18,641 nt of DNA from Pyrobaculum sp. (GCA_009903905.1 WYEI01000315.1:1-18641), one strand, 5' to 3'. Positions 6,934-14,834 are shown, numbered from the stretch's first letter. Numbers and translations: made by a program. Notes: generated from the sequence alone by a model not told the origin.

Positions 6934-8682
6934 GCCCCGCCGGTATTGTTCAACTAGTTTTCGCAGGTCTATCTCTTTCTTTTCGTCGAGCCTGCGCCTA
7001 ATCTGGTCGGCCAGCTCCCTCACGGCGTCTAGATCCACCACGTAGAACTCGCCGAGCTCCAGCTTGGCAACTTGCCTGAGCGGCACGCCTAGTGTCCTCC
7101 TAGCAACGGCCTCGTCCACCGTGCTGAGGTTTCTGCAGATAGTGCCCACGGGCTCGTTGCCTCTGCACTCGGCGGTTTGTGAGATGTGTACAAGCCGGTA
7201 CCTAGACCCGTAGCTCATTAAGATCTCAAGGAGGGTTTTCCTCAATTGCTCCATCTCTGCGTCTTTTTTTGCAAGTTCTCTTGCAAGGGTCTCCAGTCTG
7301 GTCTGCATCTCTCTGTATTTGGCGTCGCGCCACTTCTCGTCCTCGACGTATCTACGTAGTTGGGCGTATTCGCGCCGCAGGTCGTCGAGCTCCCGTTGTA
7401 GCTGCTGGTTCTCGTACTCAAGGGCTTTAAGCCGCGTGGTCAGCGCCTCGTCTCTCGCGGCACATGGCTTTTCAACCGTGATGTAGACCACCTTCGTCTC
7501 TTTCTCCTCCCGTTTCTTCAGCGCCTCGGAAACTGCTTGGGCTATGGAGTAGCCGCGGACCACTAAGGCCTTGGCGTGTTCTAGCTGTTCAAACTTCAGA
7601 ATGTCGCCGAACTCTTTTTCTATTTTTTCGAACTTAGGTTTATACTCCAAGTACGCCCTGTAGGCGGCGGCCAAGGCGTCCCGCTCGTGGCTGGTCTTGG
7701 CCTGCCACCCCACTTTGTCGAGTATCTGCGTCTTTTCCTCGGAGGACAGGTCGCGGCTGGGCGTGTACAAGACGGCGCCGCCCATGGCGGCTAGCCGCTT
7801 CACGAATTCGGGCGCCTCCGCGACGTCTGTTGCGACGAGTATTGGGACGCCCCACTGCTGGACGTACCTCATCACGTCGCCTCTTGAAAAACTTCTACGG
7901 GCTACCGTGTCTAGAACCTCGCCGTCTAGCGTAAGTATCGCCAGTCCCGTCACTATCCCCGGGTCTACGCCTAGTATGAGAAGGCGGCCGCGCGTAGACG
8001 ACTCTCCTCTTTTGGCAGGCGCCGAGTATATGGCTACTGCTACGTCTATGCCCCGCGTCGGCTTTACATATCTCCGCACCACCTCCCTGTTTGCATACAC
8101 GACGAACTTCGCGGAGGTGACCTCACCCGACTCCTCTCTGAGGAATAGGTCGTAATCCAGCCGGGCCTCTTTAAGCCTCGCCTCTATCTTAGAGGCTATC
8201 GACTTGATGCGGTGGGTGATGTTCCTCATGTATCGGTTTCTGCTCATCCCACCGGGGCTTGTCGAGATCCGCCTGTAGACGAGTATTACCGTCTCCTCCT
8301 CAAAGAGCTTAACAGGCATGCCCACGCCCATGCCTGCGAGGGTTGCGAGGTATTCGGCGGTTTCTAGAGGCTCCAGCTTACCCTTAACCACGCCGAGGTG
8401 CTCCCTCACAAGCTCCTCCATCTTCCTATAACCCCCAGCGCCTCTGGTCACCTCAACGACCTCAACAGTATACGGCAGTTTACCCAGCAACCTCACCAAG
8501 GGTCTGCCGTATTGAAACAGTTCACCGATGTTGTCCGTTGCCAAAACCTCGACTCTATACCGCTTGAAGAGATGCGTCAACTCACGTGAGCTTAAGACCC
8601 CCTTCTCCACTATGGACTTGCCCTCTAATACGGCGTATGCAAAGGAACCGCCTGCCGCGATGTCTATACCTAGTATCGCCAC
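6925..8682 (-). CDS. DUF460 protein: RNase H-fold domains plus coiled coil
   Basis: A 585-residue archaeal protein of the DUF460/COG2433 family, of unknown function. The N-terminal part starts GIDIAAGGS (5-13) with TDN at 49-51, suggestive of a first RNase H-like domain. A second one is clearer: GVDPGIVTG (238-246), ATD (284-286) and HERDALAAAY (332-341), a RuvC-like arrangement of acidic residues. Residues about 410-490 form a long coiled coil rich in E, R, K, L and Q. Nuclease activity is an inference from the fold only. It starts with GTG 2 bp after the rio2 stop, so the two are an operon, which hints at a role with RNA or ribosomes. There is one cysteine at 407 and a pair at 506 and 516. 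Confidence 0.85.
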   Translation of the reverse strand: MAILGIDIAAGGSFAYAVLEGKSIVEKGVLSSRELTHLFKRYRVEVLATDNIGELFQYGRPLVRLLGKLPYTVEVVEVTRGAGGYRKMEELVREHLGVVKGKLEPLETAEYLATLAGMGVGMPVKLFEEETVILVYRRISTSPGGMSRNRYMRNITHRIKSIASKIEARLKEARLDYDLFLREESGEVTSAKFVVYANREVVRRYVKPTRGIDVAVAIYSAPAKRGESSTRGRLLILGVDPGIVTGLAILTLDGEVLDTVARRSFSRGDVMRYVQQWGVPILVATDVAEAPEFVKRLAAMGGAVLYTPSRDLSSEEKTQILDKVGWQAKTSHERDALAAAYRAYLEYKPKFEKIEKEFGDILKFEQLEHAKALVVRGYSIAQAVSEALKKREEKETKVVYITVEKPCAARDEALTTRLKALEYENQQLQRELDDLRREYAQLRRYVEDEKWRDAKYREMQTRLETLARELAKKDAEMEQLRKTLLEILMSYGSRYRLVHISQTAECRGNEPVGTICRNLSTVDEAVARRTLGVPLRQVAKLELGEFYVVDLDAVRELADQIRRRLDEKKEIDLRKLVEQYRRGLI

Positions 8683-8684
8683 GT

Positions 8685-9605
8685 CTATAGTAGGGATGTC
8701 TTTATTAATTCTATAAAGCGCTCACCGCCGTCAACGTCCCCCTCCCCCACTGCATTGAGTAGCTCCTCCACCGGGAAGTTCACGCCCTTTTCTTTGAAAT
8801 AAGCGGCTACGTTGTGGAGATCGCGCCTGAGATATGCCGCCGCAACGGGGTGCCCCAGCGGCACCCACTGCGGCCAGTCGATTATGTACGCCCTCCTGCC
8901 TGCGATTATGTTGTAGGGGGATAAGTCGCCGTGAACTATCCCGAGACGTAAGGCCACGCGGAGAGTCTCTAAGACGTCTTGCGCAATGACCGCGAATTCG
9001 TCGGCGTCTAGGCGGTACAGCTCAACACCGTCAATATATTGCATAACCACCACGTGTCTGTTGTAGGCCAGGGGTTCGGGCACGTATCCACCTGCTTCAA
9101 ACACCTTCTCAAGCGCGTAGAACTCAGCCAACGCGGATAGCCTCGTCTCGTATACATGCCTAAGGTGTTCATATCTGCTGATCTTCGCCTTAAATACCTC
9201 TCTATGTCTAAACATGGAGACGCCTCCTCTGTGGAACTTAGCCGCGATTTTAAAACCAGAGGGAGATTCCCCTGCGTACACCACAGATTCCTTCCCCACG
9301 CCTATAGGGGTTGGGGACAGCTTCAAGACTTTCTTCTTTATGCGGAGCGTGTGGAGCGCCAATACGTCGTAGCCAGCCGCCGTTATCTTCCAGCCCAAAT
9401 AAGGCGAGAGATTCCGCCTAAGCAGGCCGAGGTAGTGGAGGCGCTTCACGCTGTCGCGGACCTCCTCCTTCCTGTATCTCGCCCATCTCTCCACCAGCCT
9501 CTGGGGGACGAACTCGTACCTCCGATGCCCCGCCTCGATGAGCCGCAACACTCTCAAATCTCTCTTGGCGAGCTGGCTGTACGCCTCAACAACACTCTTA
9601 ATCAC
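8685..9605 (-). CDS. rio2: Rio2 serine protein kinase/ATPase
   Basis: A 306-residue atypical kinase of the Rio2 family, needed in archaea and eukaryotes for maturation of the small ribosomal subunit. Residues 1-85 form the Rio2-specific winged helix. The kinase part has the nucleotide loop GVGKESVVYAG (102-112), lysine K123 in AAKFHR, catalytic D227 in VHGDLSPYN, and metal-binding D243 in IIDWPQW. Length is normal for archaea. The GTG start lies about 25 bp from the AT-rich TTTAAA at 9628-9633, which predicts a leaderless message. The DUF460 gene follows after 2 bp; UPF0179 diverges upstream. Confidence 0.94.
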   Translation of the reverse strand: MIKSVVEAYSQLAKRDLRVLRLIEAGHRRYEFVPQRLVERWARYRKEEVRDSVKRLHYLGLLRRNLSPYLGWKITAAGYDVLALHTLRIKKKVLKLSPTPIGVGKESVVYAGESPSGFKIAAKFHRGGVSMFRHREVFKAKISRYEHLRHVYETRLSALAEFYALEKVFEAGGYVPEPLAYNRHVVVMQYIDGVELYRLDADEFAVIAQDVLETLRVALRLGIVHGDLSPYNIIAGRRAYIIDWPQWVPLGHPVAAAYLRRDLHNVAAYFKEKGVNFPVEELLNAVGEGDVDGGERFIELIKTSLL

Positions 9606-9606
9606 G

Positions 9607-9616
9607 TTAAAAAATA
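9607..9616 (+). promoter_or_regulatory. TATA-like box for the UPF0179 gene
   Basis: TTAAAAAATA is centred about 23 bp before the GTG at 9635 and overlaps the initiation region predicted for rio2 on the other strand. Confidence 0.55.
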
Positions 9617-9627
9617 CCTCTTAGGGG

Positions 9628-9633
9628 TTTAAA
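9628..9633 (-). promoter_or_regulatory. TATA-like box for rio2
   Basis: TTTAAA (palindromic) lies about 25 bp from the rio2 GTG at 9605 and 2 bp from the UPF0179 start. The whole gap between the two start codons is 29 bp. Confidence 0.55.
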
Positions 9634-9634
9634 T

Positions 9635-10144
9635 GTGAAGAGAACAGTCACGTTGGTCTCAAAGGAGCAGGCTGAGGTGGGGCATCGGTTCCGCGTGGTC
9701 AACATTCCTGACGAGTGCAAGTCGTGTAAACTCTTCTCCGTATGCTTGGGGAGGGTCACCGTGGGGAGAAGCTACAAAGTTGTCGAGGTGAGGCCCTCAA
9801 TGGGCCAGCGTTGCAAGATCACCGACGGGGAGATGACGCCGGTGGTGGTCGAGGAGGCGCCTATCGTTGGGTTGCTCCCCCTAAACAAGGCGCTCGAGGG
9901 CGTAATCACGACGTTTGAGGGAGAGTGCGCGGGATGCGACGGCTGTCCCACAGACGTGGTTAAAGCCGGGGAGAAGATCAAAGTTGTTAAGGTGCTTGGC
10001 AGGAAGAGCTGCGGAGGGAAGGAGTTTGCTATTGTTGAGTTTTACGCCTTAGGACCGCCTTCACCCTCAGAATCAGGTGGCTCAAAGACTTCTCGAGGTT
10101 CTTCTCGCGTGCCTCCTTCACGACCTCTTTCAAAACGGCCTTAG
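9635..10144 (+). CDS. UPF0179 family cysteine-rich protein, with C-terminal extension
   Basis: A 169-residue protein of the archaeal UPF0179 family, function unknown. Eight cysteines fall in two groups: C28-x2-C31-x5-C37 with C60, and C98-x2-C101-x2-C104 with C126, which suggests two metal or Fe-S sites (inference). As I recall the family, the normal end would be near residue 138 (AIVEFYA). The remaining 30 or so residues are a Ser/Pro/Arg-rich, low-complexity tail that lies antisense to the small gene at 10029-10232. The tail may be a recent read-through past a lost stop, a sequencing frameshift, or genuine. The GTG start fits the TATA-like box 23 bp upstream. Confidence 0.82.
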   Translation: MKRTVTLVSKEQAEVGHRFRVVNIPDECKSCKLFSVCLGRVTVGRSYKVVEVRPSMGQRCKITDGEMTPVVVEEAPIVGLLPLNKALEGVITTFEGECAGCDGCPTDVVKAGEKIKVVKVLGRKSCGGKEFAIVEFYALGPPSPSESGGSKTSRGSSRVPPSRPLSKRP

Positions 10145-10232
10145 CCTCGGCGACTTTGCCCTCCTTGGCCAGCTTCTCCGCCTCTCGTAGACGCGTTACG
10201 AGTTTAGCCGCCGTCTGTACTTCCTCAGCCAT
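10029..10232 (-). CDS. Small basic helical protein, unknown function
   Basis: A 67-residue open frame rich in A, E, K, L and R, with no glycine- or proline-rich part except one GK turn. It reads as two or three amphipathic helices (EVQTAAKLVTRLREAEKLAKEG, then VAEAKAVLKEVVKEAREK, then LEKSLSHLILRVKAVLRRK), the second of which resembles a TPR-like or coiled-coil helix. I recognise no family. An ATG at 10241 is possible, but TTTAAA at 10253-10258 lies about 24 bp before the ATG at 10232, so I prefer the latter. Its last 116 bp overlap the end of UPF0179 on the other strand. The protein-like composition makes it more believable as a gene than the UPF0179 tail it faces. Confidence 0.65.
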   Translation of the reverse strand: MAEEVQTAAKLVTRLREAEKLAKEGKVAEAKAVLKEVVKEAREKNLEKSLSHLILRVKAVLRRKTQQ

Positions 10233-10251
10233 GTGCCGCATAAAGAGGGCT

Positions 10252-10258
10252 GTTTAAA
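10252..10258 (-). promoter_or_regulatory. TATA-like box for the small helical protein
   Basis: GTTTAAA (TTTAAAC on the - strand) is about 24 bp before the ATG at 10232 and adjoins the box of the divergent gene at 10287. Confidence 0.5.
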
Positions 10259-10267
10259 TGTTTTAAG
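10259..10267 (+). promoter_or_regulatory. TATA-like box for the DUF357-nucleotidyltransferase gene
   Basis: TGTTTTAAG is centred about 24 bp before the GTG at 10287; this spacing supports that start codon and a leaderless message. Confidence 0.5.
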
Positions 10268-10286
10268 CTCGTGGTAAAGCCATGCC

Positions 10287-10973
10287 GTGGATCGAGTCGC
10301 CGTGTACATAAAAAACCTGGAGGAGGCCTTGGAGGGTCTTGTCTTGAAAGACCCGGCGTATAAACACATCGTGGAACTCGCCAGGGCGTACCTGAAGGAC
10401 GCCAAGTATTACTACTCTACCGGCGACCGGGAGACCGCGCTGGCCGCGGTGTCGTATGCGGAGGGGCTTCTCGACGCCTTGAAGATGGCCGGCGTTGCAG
10501 ATTTCGTCTGGAAGAAGCCGAGTGAGATAAAGAACACGAAGACGGTCATGGTGGCGGGTACCTTCGAGATACTTCACCCAGGCCACTTGGCGTATCTAAA
10601 AGAGGCGTGGAGGCTCGGCTACGTCGTCGCAGTGGTCTCCTCAGACGAGAACGCCGAGCGGAACAAGCGGCGGAAGATAGTGATACCTCAGCCACAGAGG
10701 TCGGAGGTCCTCTCCTCGCTTTATTACGTGCACAAGGTGGTGCCGGGAAAGCCGGGCAACATCTTCGACATCTTTGAGGAGGTGAAGCCAGACGTAATCC
10801 TCCTAGGCCCCAACCAGAACGTTCCCGAAGACGTTGTGAAGGCCGAGGCGAGGAGGAGGGGCGTAAACGCCGAGGTTCTTCGCATGCCTGCGCTTAAACA
10901 ATGCGAGCTCTGTAGCACCACGAAAATCCTAGAGAGAGTAGTAGCGACTTTCTGCAATGCCTCTCAACGTTGA
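10287..10973 (+). CDS. DUF357-nucleotidyltransferase fusion (RibL-like FAD synthase?)
   Basis: A 228-residue two-domain protein. Residues about 10-70 match the helical DUF357 domain ([21 protein letters not shown], then [16 protein letters not shown]). Residues 86-220 are a cytidylyltransferase-like domain with [17 protein letters not shown] (91-107) containing the HxGH site at 97-100, [11 protein letters not shown] (167-177) and STTKI (210-214) in the place of the ISSTxI motif. The best resemblance is to archaeal RibL/TagD-type enzymes such as FAD synthase, so adenylyl transfer to FMN is likely but unproven. Cysteines C206 and C209 flank the last motif. No ATG fits in frame; GTG 10287 lies 24 bp from a TATA-like box. 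It overlaps endonuclease V by 17 bp. Confidence 0.82.
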   Translation: MDRVAVYIKNLEEALEGLVLKDPAYKHIVELARAYLKDAKYYYSTGDRETALAAVSYAEGLLDALKMAGVADFVWKKPSEIKNTKTVMVAGTFEILHPGHLAYLKEAWRLGYVVAVVSSDENAERNKRRKIVIPQPQRSEVLSSLYYVHKVVPGKPGNIFDIFEEVKPDVILLGPNQNVPEDVVKAEARRRGVNAEVLRMPALKQCELCSTTKILERVVATFCNASQR

Positions 10974-11622
10974 GGTAGCCCGAAAGATCCAGGAATTGCT
11001 ACGCGCCCAGGTGCGCCTCTCCCCCCTCCCTCCCCCGAACACTGTGGGGAGCCTAGACGTGGCATACAGCGGCGGCTTGGCCTACGGCGTTGCGGTGGTG
11101 ATGCGGCTCTCCTCGCTCCAGGTAGTCGACGCGGCTTGTAGCATTACGAAAAACGTGGTTCCGTACGTCCCCACGTTTCTCGCCTTTAGGGAGCTGACGC
11201 CTATGTTGAGGGCCTACTTCAAACTGAGGGCTAGGCCCGATGTAATCTTGGTGGACGGCCACGGGGTGGCTCATCCGCGGAGGTTCGGCATAGCGTCTCA
11301 TATAGGCGTCGTGCTGAAGAAGCCCACAATCGGCGTGGCCAAGTCTAGGCTTTACGGCGTGGAGAGAGATGACGCCGTGCTGGACCCGGCCACGGGCGAG
11401 GTGTTGGCGCGGGTGGTTAAATGCGGCGGGAAGAAGTACGTGTCCATCGGGTCTTACGTCACTTTGGATGACGCCGTGGAGCTTGTAAAGAGGCTGTGCG
11501 TAGGCGGCGATGTATACCCCCTCAAGGTCGCCGATGACCTCACCAAGAAGTTACGACGTGAAAAACCCGAGAGGTTTGACCAGTGGGGCGAGGCGGCGGT
11601 CTGTGGTTTATTTCCCTCCTGA
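10957..11622 (+). CDS. nfi: Endonuclease V
   Basis: A 221-residue DNA repair nuclease that nicks near deaminated adenine (inosine), a lesion favoured by high temperature. The metal-binding residues are visible: D34 in [11 protein letters not shown]79 in [11 protein letters not shown] and D100 in [13 protein letters not shown]. The wedge motif is PYVP at 69-72, where most members have [23 protein letters not shown] (116-134) is also typical. Length is normal. The ATG lies 17 bp inside the upstream nucleotidyltransferase gene, so they share a message. Its end overlaps the convergent permease gene by 15 bp. Confidence 0.94.
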   Translation: MPLNVEVARKIQELLRAQVRLSPLPPPNTVGSLDVAYSGGLAYGVAVVMRLSSLQVVDAACSITKNVVPYVPTFLAFRELTPMLRAYFKLRARPDVILVDGHGVAHPRRFGIASHIGVVLKKPTIGVAKSRLYGVERDDAVLDPATGEVLARVVKCGGKKYVSIGSYVTLDDAVELVKRLCVGGDVYPLKVADDLTKKLRREKPERFDQWGEAAVCGLFPS

Positions 11623-12414
11623 CCCTAAGACGAGGAGCCCCCTTATGAAGTACCTCCCCAGGGCGATGAAAAGCAGTAAAGGCGGCAACGAGGCTATGAG
11701 CGCCGCGGAGAACATCTCATTATATAAATTGCCCGATTGCCCGACGTAGCTAAATACTTTGAGGGTTATGTGGTTGTTATAGGTTCTAGAGAGGACTAGC
11801 GGGATGAAGAAGTTGTTCCACCCGTTTATGGTGAGGTATGTGGCGGTGGACGTGAAGGCTGGTCCCAGAAGCGGCAACACGGCCCTGGCGAATATCGTGA
11901 ATTCCCCGGCTCCGTCGACTTCTGCCGCCTCCACAACAGCCCTGGGAAGAGCCGTGATGAATATGAGCATCATCAACGTCGCGAAGGGTATGAAGAATAT
12001 GAGCAGAGCCAAGGCGATTCCGTAAAGCGTGTCGAAGAGACCTATCTGGGTCATGAAGCGGGCCAGCGGCACCACGGCGGATTGATAAGGCAGGTATGTG
12101 GCTATTGCGACAAGCACCATAAAGACGTCTTTTAACCTCGTGGCGGCCCTCCAGAGGGCGTAAGCCCCCAACGCGCCTATGAGCGTGGCGCCTATGGCCG
12201 ATGGTATGACCACCACCGCAGTGTTTAGAAGCACCGGCGCGAGCTCCCCGGCGACTCTAGCCACTGTGGCAAAATCTACGGCGGAGGACGGCTGAAACAC
12301 GGGGGTTGTCAGCACCTCAGAGAGAGGCTTGAACGCCCCTATTACGAGCACATACAGCGGCAGAATCCAAAGCGCTCCTATCAACACTATTAAGAGGTGG
12401 ACGACGAACCTCAT
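11608..12414 (-). CDS. ABC sugar transporter permease (MalG/UgpE type)
   Basis: An inner permease subunit of about 268 residues with six predicted membrane segments. The EAA loop that contacts the ATPase is clear: [22 protein letters not shown]. The first helix is [25 protein letters not shown] take ATG 12414 as start because it overlaps the stop of the upstream permease as ATGA, the coupling used all through this window; a GTG at 12423 would add three residues. It is the last gene of the operon: no ATPase gene follows, and endonuclease V converges from the other side. Confidence 0.9.
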   Translation of the reverse strand: MRFVVHLLIVLIGALWILPLYVLVIGAFKPLSEVLTTPVFQPSSAVDFATVARVAGELAPVLLNTAVVVIPSAIGATLIGALGAYALWRAATRLKDVFMVLVAIATYLPYQSAVVPLARFMTQIGLFDTLYGIALALLIFFIPFATLMMLIFITALPRAVVEAAEVDGAGEFTIFARAVLPLLGPAFTSTATYLTINGWNNFFIPLVLSRTYNNHITLKVFSYVGQSGNLYNEMFSAALIASLPPLLLFIALGRYFIRGLLVLGSGGK

Positions 12415-13235
12415 CTTATCCACCTCTTCAGCCCTATCAAAGCATATGGGATGACTATGACCGCAGACAGCGCTACTATGGCCACGGCGGCTGCGCTGGC
12501 CACCGCTAGGTAAAACGCCGTGAACTTCATAAATGTATACATCACTAATGTCATGACATTAGGATTTATAAAGAGAATTGCATAAGGCAAGTCGAACATT
12601 TGTATAGAGAACAATGTAAAAAATATGGTAGATATTATAAACCCCTGCTTCGACTGAGGAATAACCACCCTAAGCATTATGTATACTCTGCCAGCGCCGT
12701 CTACCTGCGCGGACTCCAGCTGGGACTTATCTACGTTGTAGAACATGGCCAAGTAAAAGAGAGTGGCAAGACCCGCGTATACCCATACAGAGACCAGCGA
12801 GATGCTCCAGAAGGCGTTCTCGCCCTGGAGGGGGGCGCCCAGGTAGTTGCCGATTCCCCGGTCGTTGTCTAGAAGCCATCTCCATATTATGCCTGTGGCC
12901 ACGAGAGAGAGCGAGAGCGGGTAGATGAAGTAGGCGGTCAAGACGTTTCTAGCCCGGGGGTTCTCGACGTTGTAGATGAGGGAGGCTATTACCAGCCCTG
13001 CCGCGTTCCCCAGAGCCACCAGCACGAAGATCCACAGTATAGTCTTCATTAGCGCCGTCTGGAAGAGGGGGTCTGTAAAGAGCTGGACGTAGGTGGCAAA
13101 ACCCACGAAGTCGAAAGCTGGCTTCAATATGGAGTAGTCGGTAAAGGAGTAGTACAGATTCCACGCAATGAAGAAGTAGAGGAAGGCGGTGGTTAAAAAG
13201 AGGGGGATGGAAAAAAGCAGTAGGGTTATTCTCAT
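12411..13235 (-). CDS. ABC sugar transporter permease (MalF/UgpA type)
   Basis: A 274-residue membrane protein with about six hydrophobic segments, beginning MRITLLLFSIPLFLTTAFLYFFIA. The EAA loop appears as QLESAQVDGAGRVYIMLRVVIP (about residues 172-193). The aromatic-rich first periplasmic-side stretch WNLYYSFTDYSI is common in this family. The ATG overlaps the binding-protein stop as ATGA. Together with the next permease it would form the heterodimeric channel of a CUT1-type sugar importer. Confidence 0.92.
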   Translation of the reverse strand: MRITLLLFSIPLFLTTAFLYFFIAWNLYYSFTDYSILKPAFDFVGFATYVQLFTDPLFQTALMKTILWIFVLVALGNAAGLVIASLIYNVENPRARNVLTAYFIYPLSLSLVATGIIWRWLLDNDRGIGNYLGAPLQGENAFWSISLVSVWVYAGLATLFYLAMFYNVDKSQLESAQVDGAGRVYIMLRVVIPQSKQGFIISTIFFTLFSIQMFDLPYAILFINPNVMTLVMYTFMKFTAFYLAVASAAAVAIVALSAVIVIPYALIGLKRWIR

Positions 13236-14662
13236 TTAACCCAAGGCGGCTGATACCCGCCGAAGGGCTTCCCTGGCGCGCCCATGTACCAGGTGTCTTT
13301 CCAGAGCGAGCGCTCTGTGGCAAGCGCCTTCGACAGCGTGTCGTACCAGAGGTCTGCCCTACCGGTCTGTACAAGCACTATGGATTGTTGCATCAACATC
13401 TGCCACACGTCTGAGAATAAGGCGCCGTGTGTGAGGCTGAATACGTAGGCCTTGGCGTTTCTATACTCCTCAACTTCCCACCTCTGTATCGACGTGGGGT
13501 AGATCGCGGGGTCTATGTTCTTATACACAGCAATAGAGCCTTTCAACGGGTTGAAAATGGACTGGCCCTCGGGTCCTGCGAAGTATTTCACGAACTCCAC
13601 GCCTAGTTGCGTGGTGGGCCCGCCCGCGGGCACCGCCACAGAGTCGATCACGAGGTTGTAAACTCCTCCTGTGCCCGGAAACGGGGCGACAATGATGTTG
13701 CAATCCGGCGTCACGGCGGTGTACGGACACATCTTTACCTGTGGATACACGTTGTAGATGAGGCCGACAACCCAGTCCCCATCTACGTGGGCCAGGCCTT
13801 TACCTGCCACCAAGTCAGCCACGGCGCCCGTCCAGTCGAGAGCTGGCCAGTTGGCTGGGAACGTCTTGGCTAAGGTAAGGAAGATCTCTGTGGACTGCCG
13901 TAGCGATGGGTCGTCGGGCGGGAGTGTGCCGTACATGAACATTATGAACTTCTGAGGCCCGGCGGCGGCTAGGAATACCTGCTCCCAGAGGTGCAAAATG
14001 GTGAACTGGTCGGCGCCTGCCTGCAGGAGACAGGGCACGCCTGCCGCCGACGCCTTGCCACACAGCGCCACCAACTCGTCGAGAGATGCCGGGACGCTAC
14101 CGCCTAGTTTATCCAGGACCTGTTTATTGATGAAGATGAGGTTTGCACGGTGTATGTTAACAGGCAGGGCGTAAACTTTTCCGTTTAGAGAACATGCTGA
14201 CAAGACGTCAGCCGCTTGCGCGGACATATCGATTTCTTTAGCCACTTGGCTCAGCTCGACGAAGCTGTCCTCGCCTTTAGGAGCTACATATATGTAGCTC
14301 AGCATCTCGGGTCCGCAGTGGACTTGAAACGCCGCGGGCGGACTACCTGCCTGCATTAAAGCCAGTATGGCGAATTTGGCGTTTACACCAGCGCCGCCCG
14401 GCACAGCGGTTTTCTCAACCTGTATCCCGGTCTTTTTTGTGAAATTCCCAATGACTGCATCTATTGCAAACCTCTCAAGGCCTGCCCACCAGGTGTAGAA
14501 CGTGATTTTCTTAACTGAAGGCGTAGTCGCCGTAGGGGAGGTAGGCAGGATTGTGGTTGTCAGCGTCGGAGGTCTCTGAGACATAGTAGTGCCGAGGAGG
14601 TACGCAACGACAGCAACGACAACAAGAGCGGCTATAATGCCCACCACTTGGGTGGACTTCAT
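13232..14662 (-). CDS. Sugar ABC transporter substrate-binding protein, probably glucose type
   Basis: A 476-residue extracytoplasmic binding protein. One hydrophobic segment (about residues 6-24) follows MKSTQ, then a Thr/Pro-rich linker runs to about residue 50; this is the usual archaeal anchored design. There is no lipobox cysteine. The K2-S3 junction before the hydrophobic core could be a class III (pilin-like) processing site, but that is inference. The mature part starts KITFYTWWAGLERFAIDAVI and has PGGAGVNAKFAILALMQAGSPPAAFQVHCG, which resembles bacterial glucose/mannose binding proteins. Six cysteines (116, 157, 201, 211, 312, 321) are likely to form three disulphides. The ATG sits 25 bp from a TATA box, so translation is leaderless. 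Confidence 0.9.
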   Translation of the reverse strand: MKSTQVVGIIAALVVVAVVAYLLGTTMSQRPPTLTTTILPTSPTATTPSVKKITFYTWWAGLERFAIDAVIGNFTKKTGIQVEKTAVPGGAGVNAKFAILALMQAGSPPAAFQVHCGPEMLSYIYVAPKGEDSFVELSQVAKEIDMSAQAADVLSACSLNGKVYALPVNIHRANLIFINKQVLDKLGGSVPASLDELVALCGKASAAGVPCLLQAGADQFTILHLWEQVFLAAAGPQKFIMFMYGTLPPDDPSLRQSTEIFLTLAKTFPANWPALDWTGAVADLVAGKGLAHVDGDWVVGLIYNVYPQVKMCPYTAVTPDCNIIVAPFPGTGGVYNLVIDSVAVPAGGPTTQLGVEFVKYFAGPEGQSIFNPLKGSIAVYKNIDPAIYPTSIQRWEVEEYRNAKAYVFSLTHGALFSDVWQMLMQQSIVLVQTGRADLWYDTLSKALATERSLWKDTWYMGAPGKPFGGYQPPWVK

Positions 14663-14680
14663 ATATATTGAGTAATTCCG

Positions 14681-14692
14681 TAATTTTTATAC
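14681..14692 (-). promoter_or_regulatory. TATA box of the sugar transporter operon
   Basis: On the - strand GTATAAAAATTA is centred about 25 bp before the ATG at 14662. It is the strongest TATA-like box in the window. The inverted repeat at 14699-14749 begins a few bases further upstream. Confidence 0.75.
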
Positions 14693-14698
14693 ATTCAT

Positions 14699-14749
14699 CT
14701 ATTTAGAACCACCAGCTTGGTAACACATCTCACCTGTCCTCTAAATAGA
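14699..14749. repeat. Perfect 9-bp inverted repeat, 32-nt spacer, upstream of the transporter operon
   Basis: The arms CTATTTAGA (14699-14707) and TCTAAATAG (14741-14749) are exact reverse complements. They lie at about -37 to -87 from the predicted start of the binding-protein transcript. This position suits a pair of regulator half-sites; it could also be a structured transcript or chance. No known archaeal regulator motif was recognised. Confidence 0.55.
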
Positions 14750-14760
14750 ACAACGTAAGA

Positions 14761-14794
14761 GTGATAAACTATCGAAAAGCCAAGTTTACATCAC
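14761..14794. repeat. Imperfect hairpin 3' of tRNA-Ser
   Basis: GTGATAAACT (14761-14770) pairs with AGTTTACATCAC (14783-14794) except for a two-base AC bulge, leaving a 12-base loop. It lies 22 bp or more past the tRNA 3' end on the - strand and might act in tRNA 3' processing or termination, or be unrelated. No U-rich tail clearly follows it, so I do not call a terminator. Confidence 0.4.
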
Positions 14795-14834
14795 AAAGGA
14801 GGAGTGATTTTTGGCATGGCGCCGGGGGTGGGAT

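Noticed and set aside
9156..9632. 158-residue open frame antisense to rio2
   Set aside because: The opposite strand encodes a complete, motif-intact Rio2 kinase, and the antisense protein has no recognisable features.
14761..14810. Box C/D guide RNA candidate (GTGAT-like words)
   Set aside because: GTGATAA and GTGATTT resemble box C, but no CTGA box D lies at a suitable distance on either strand.
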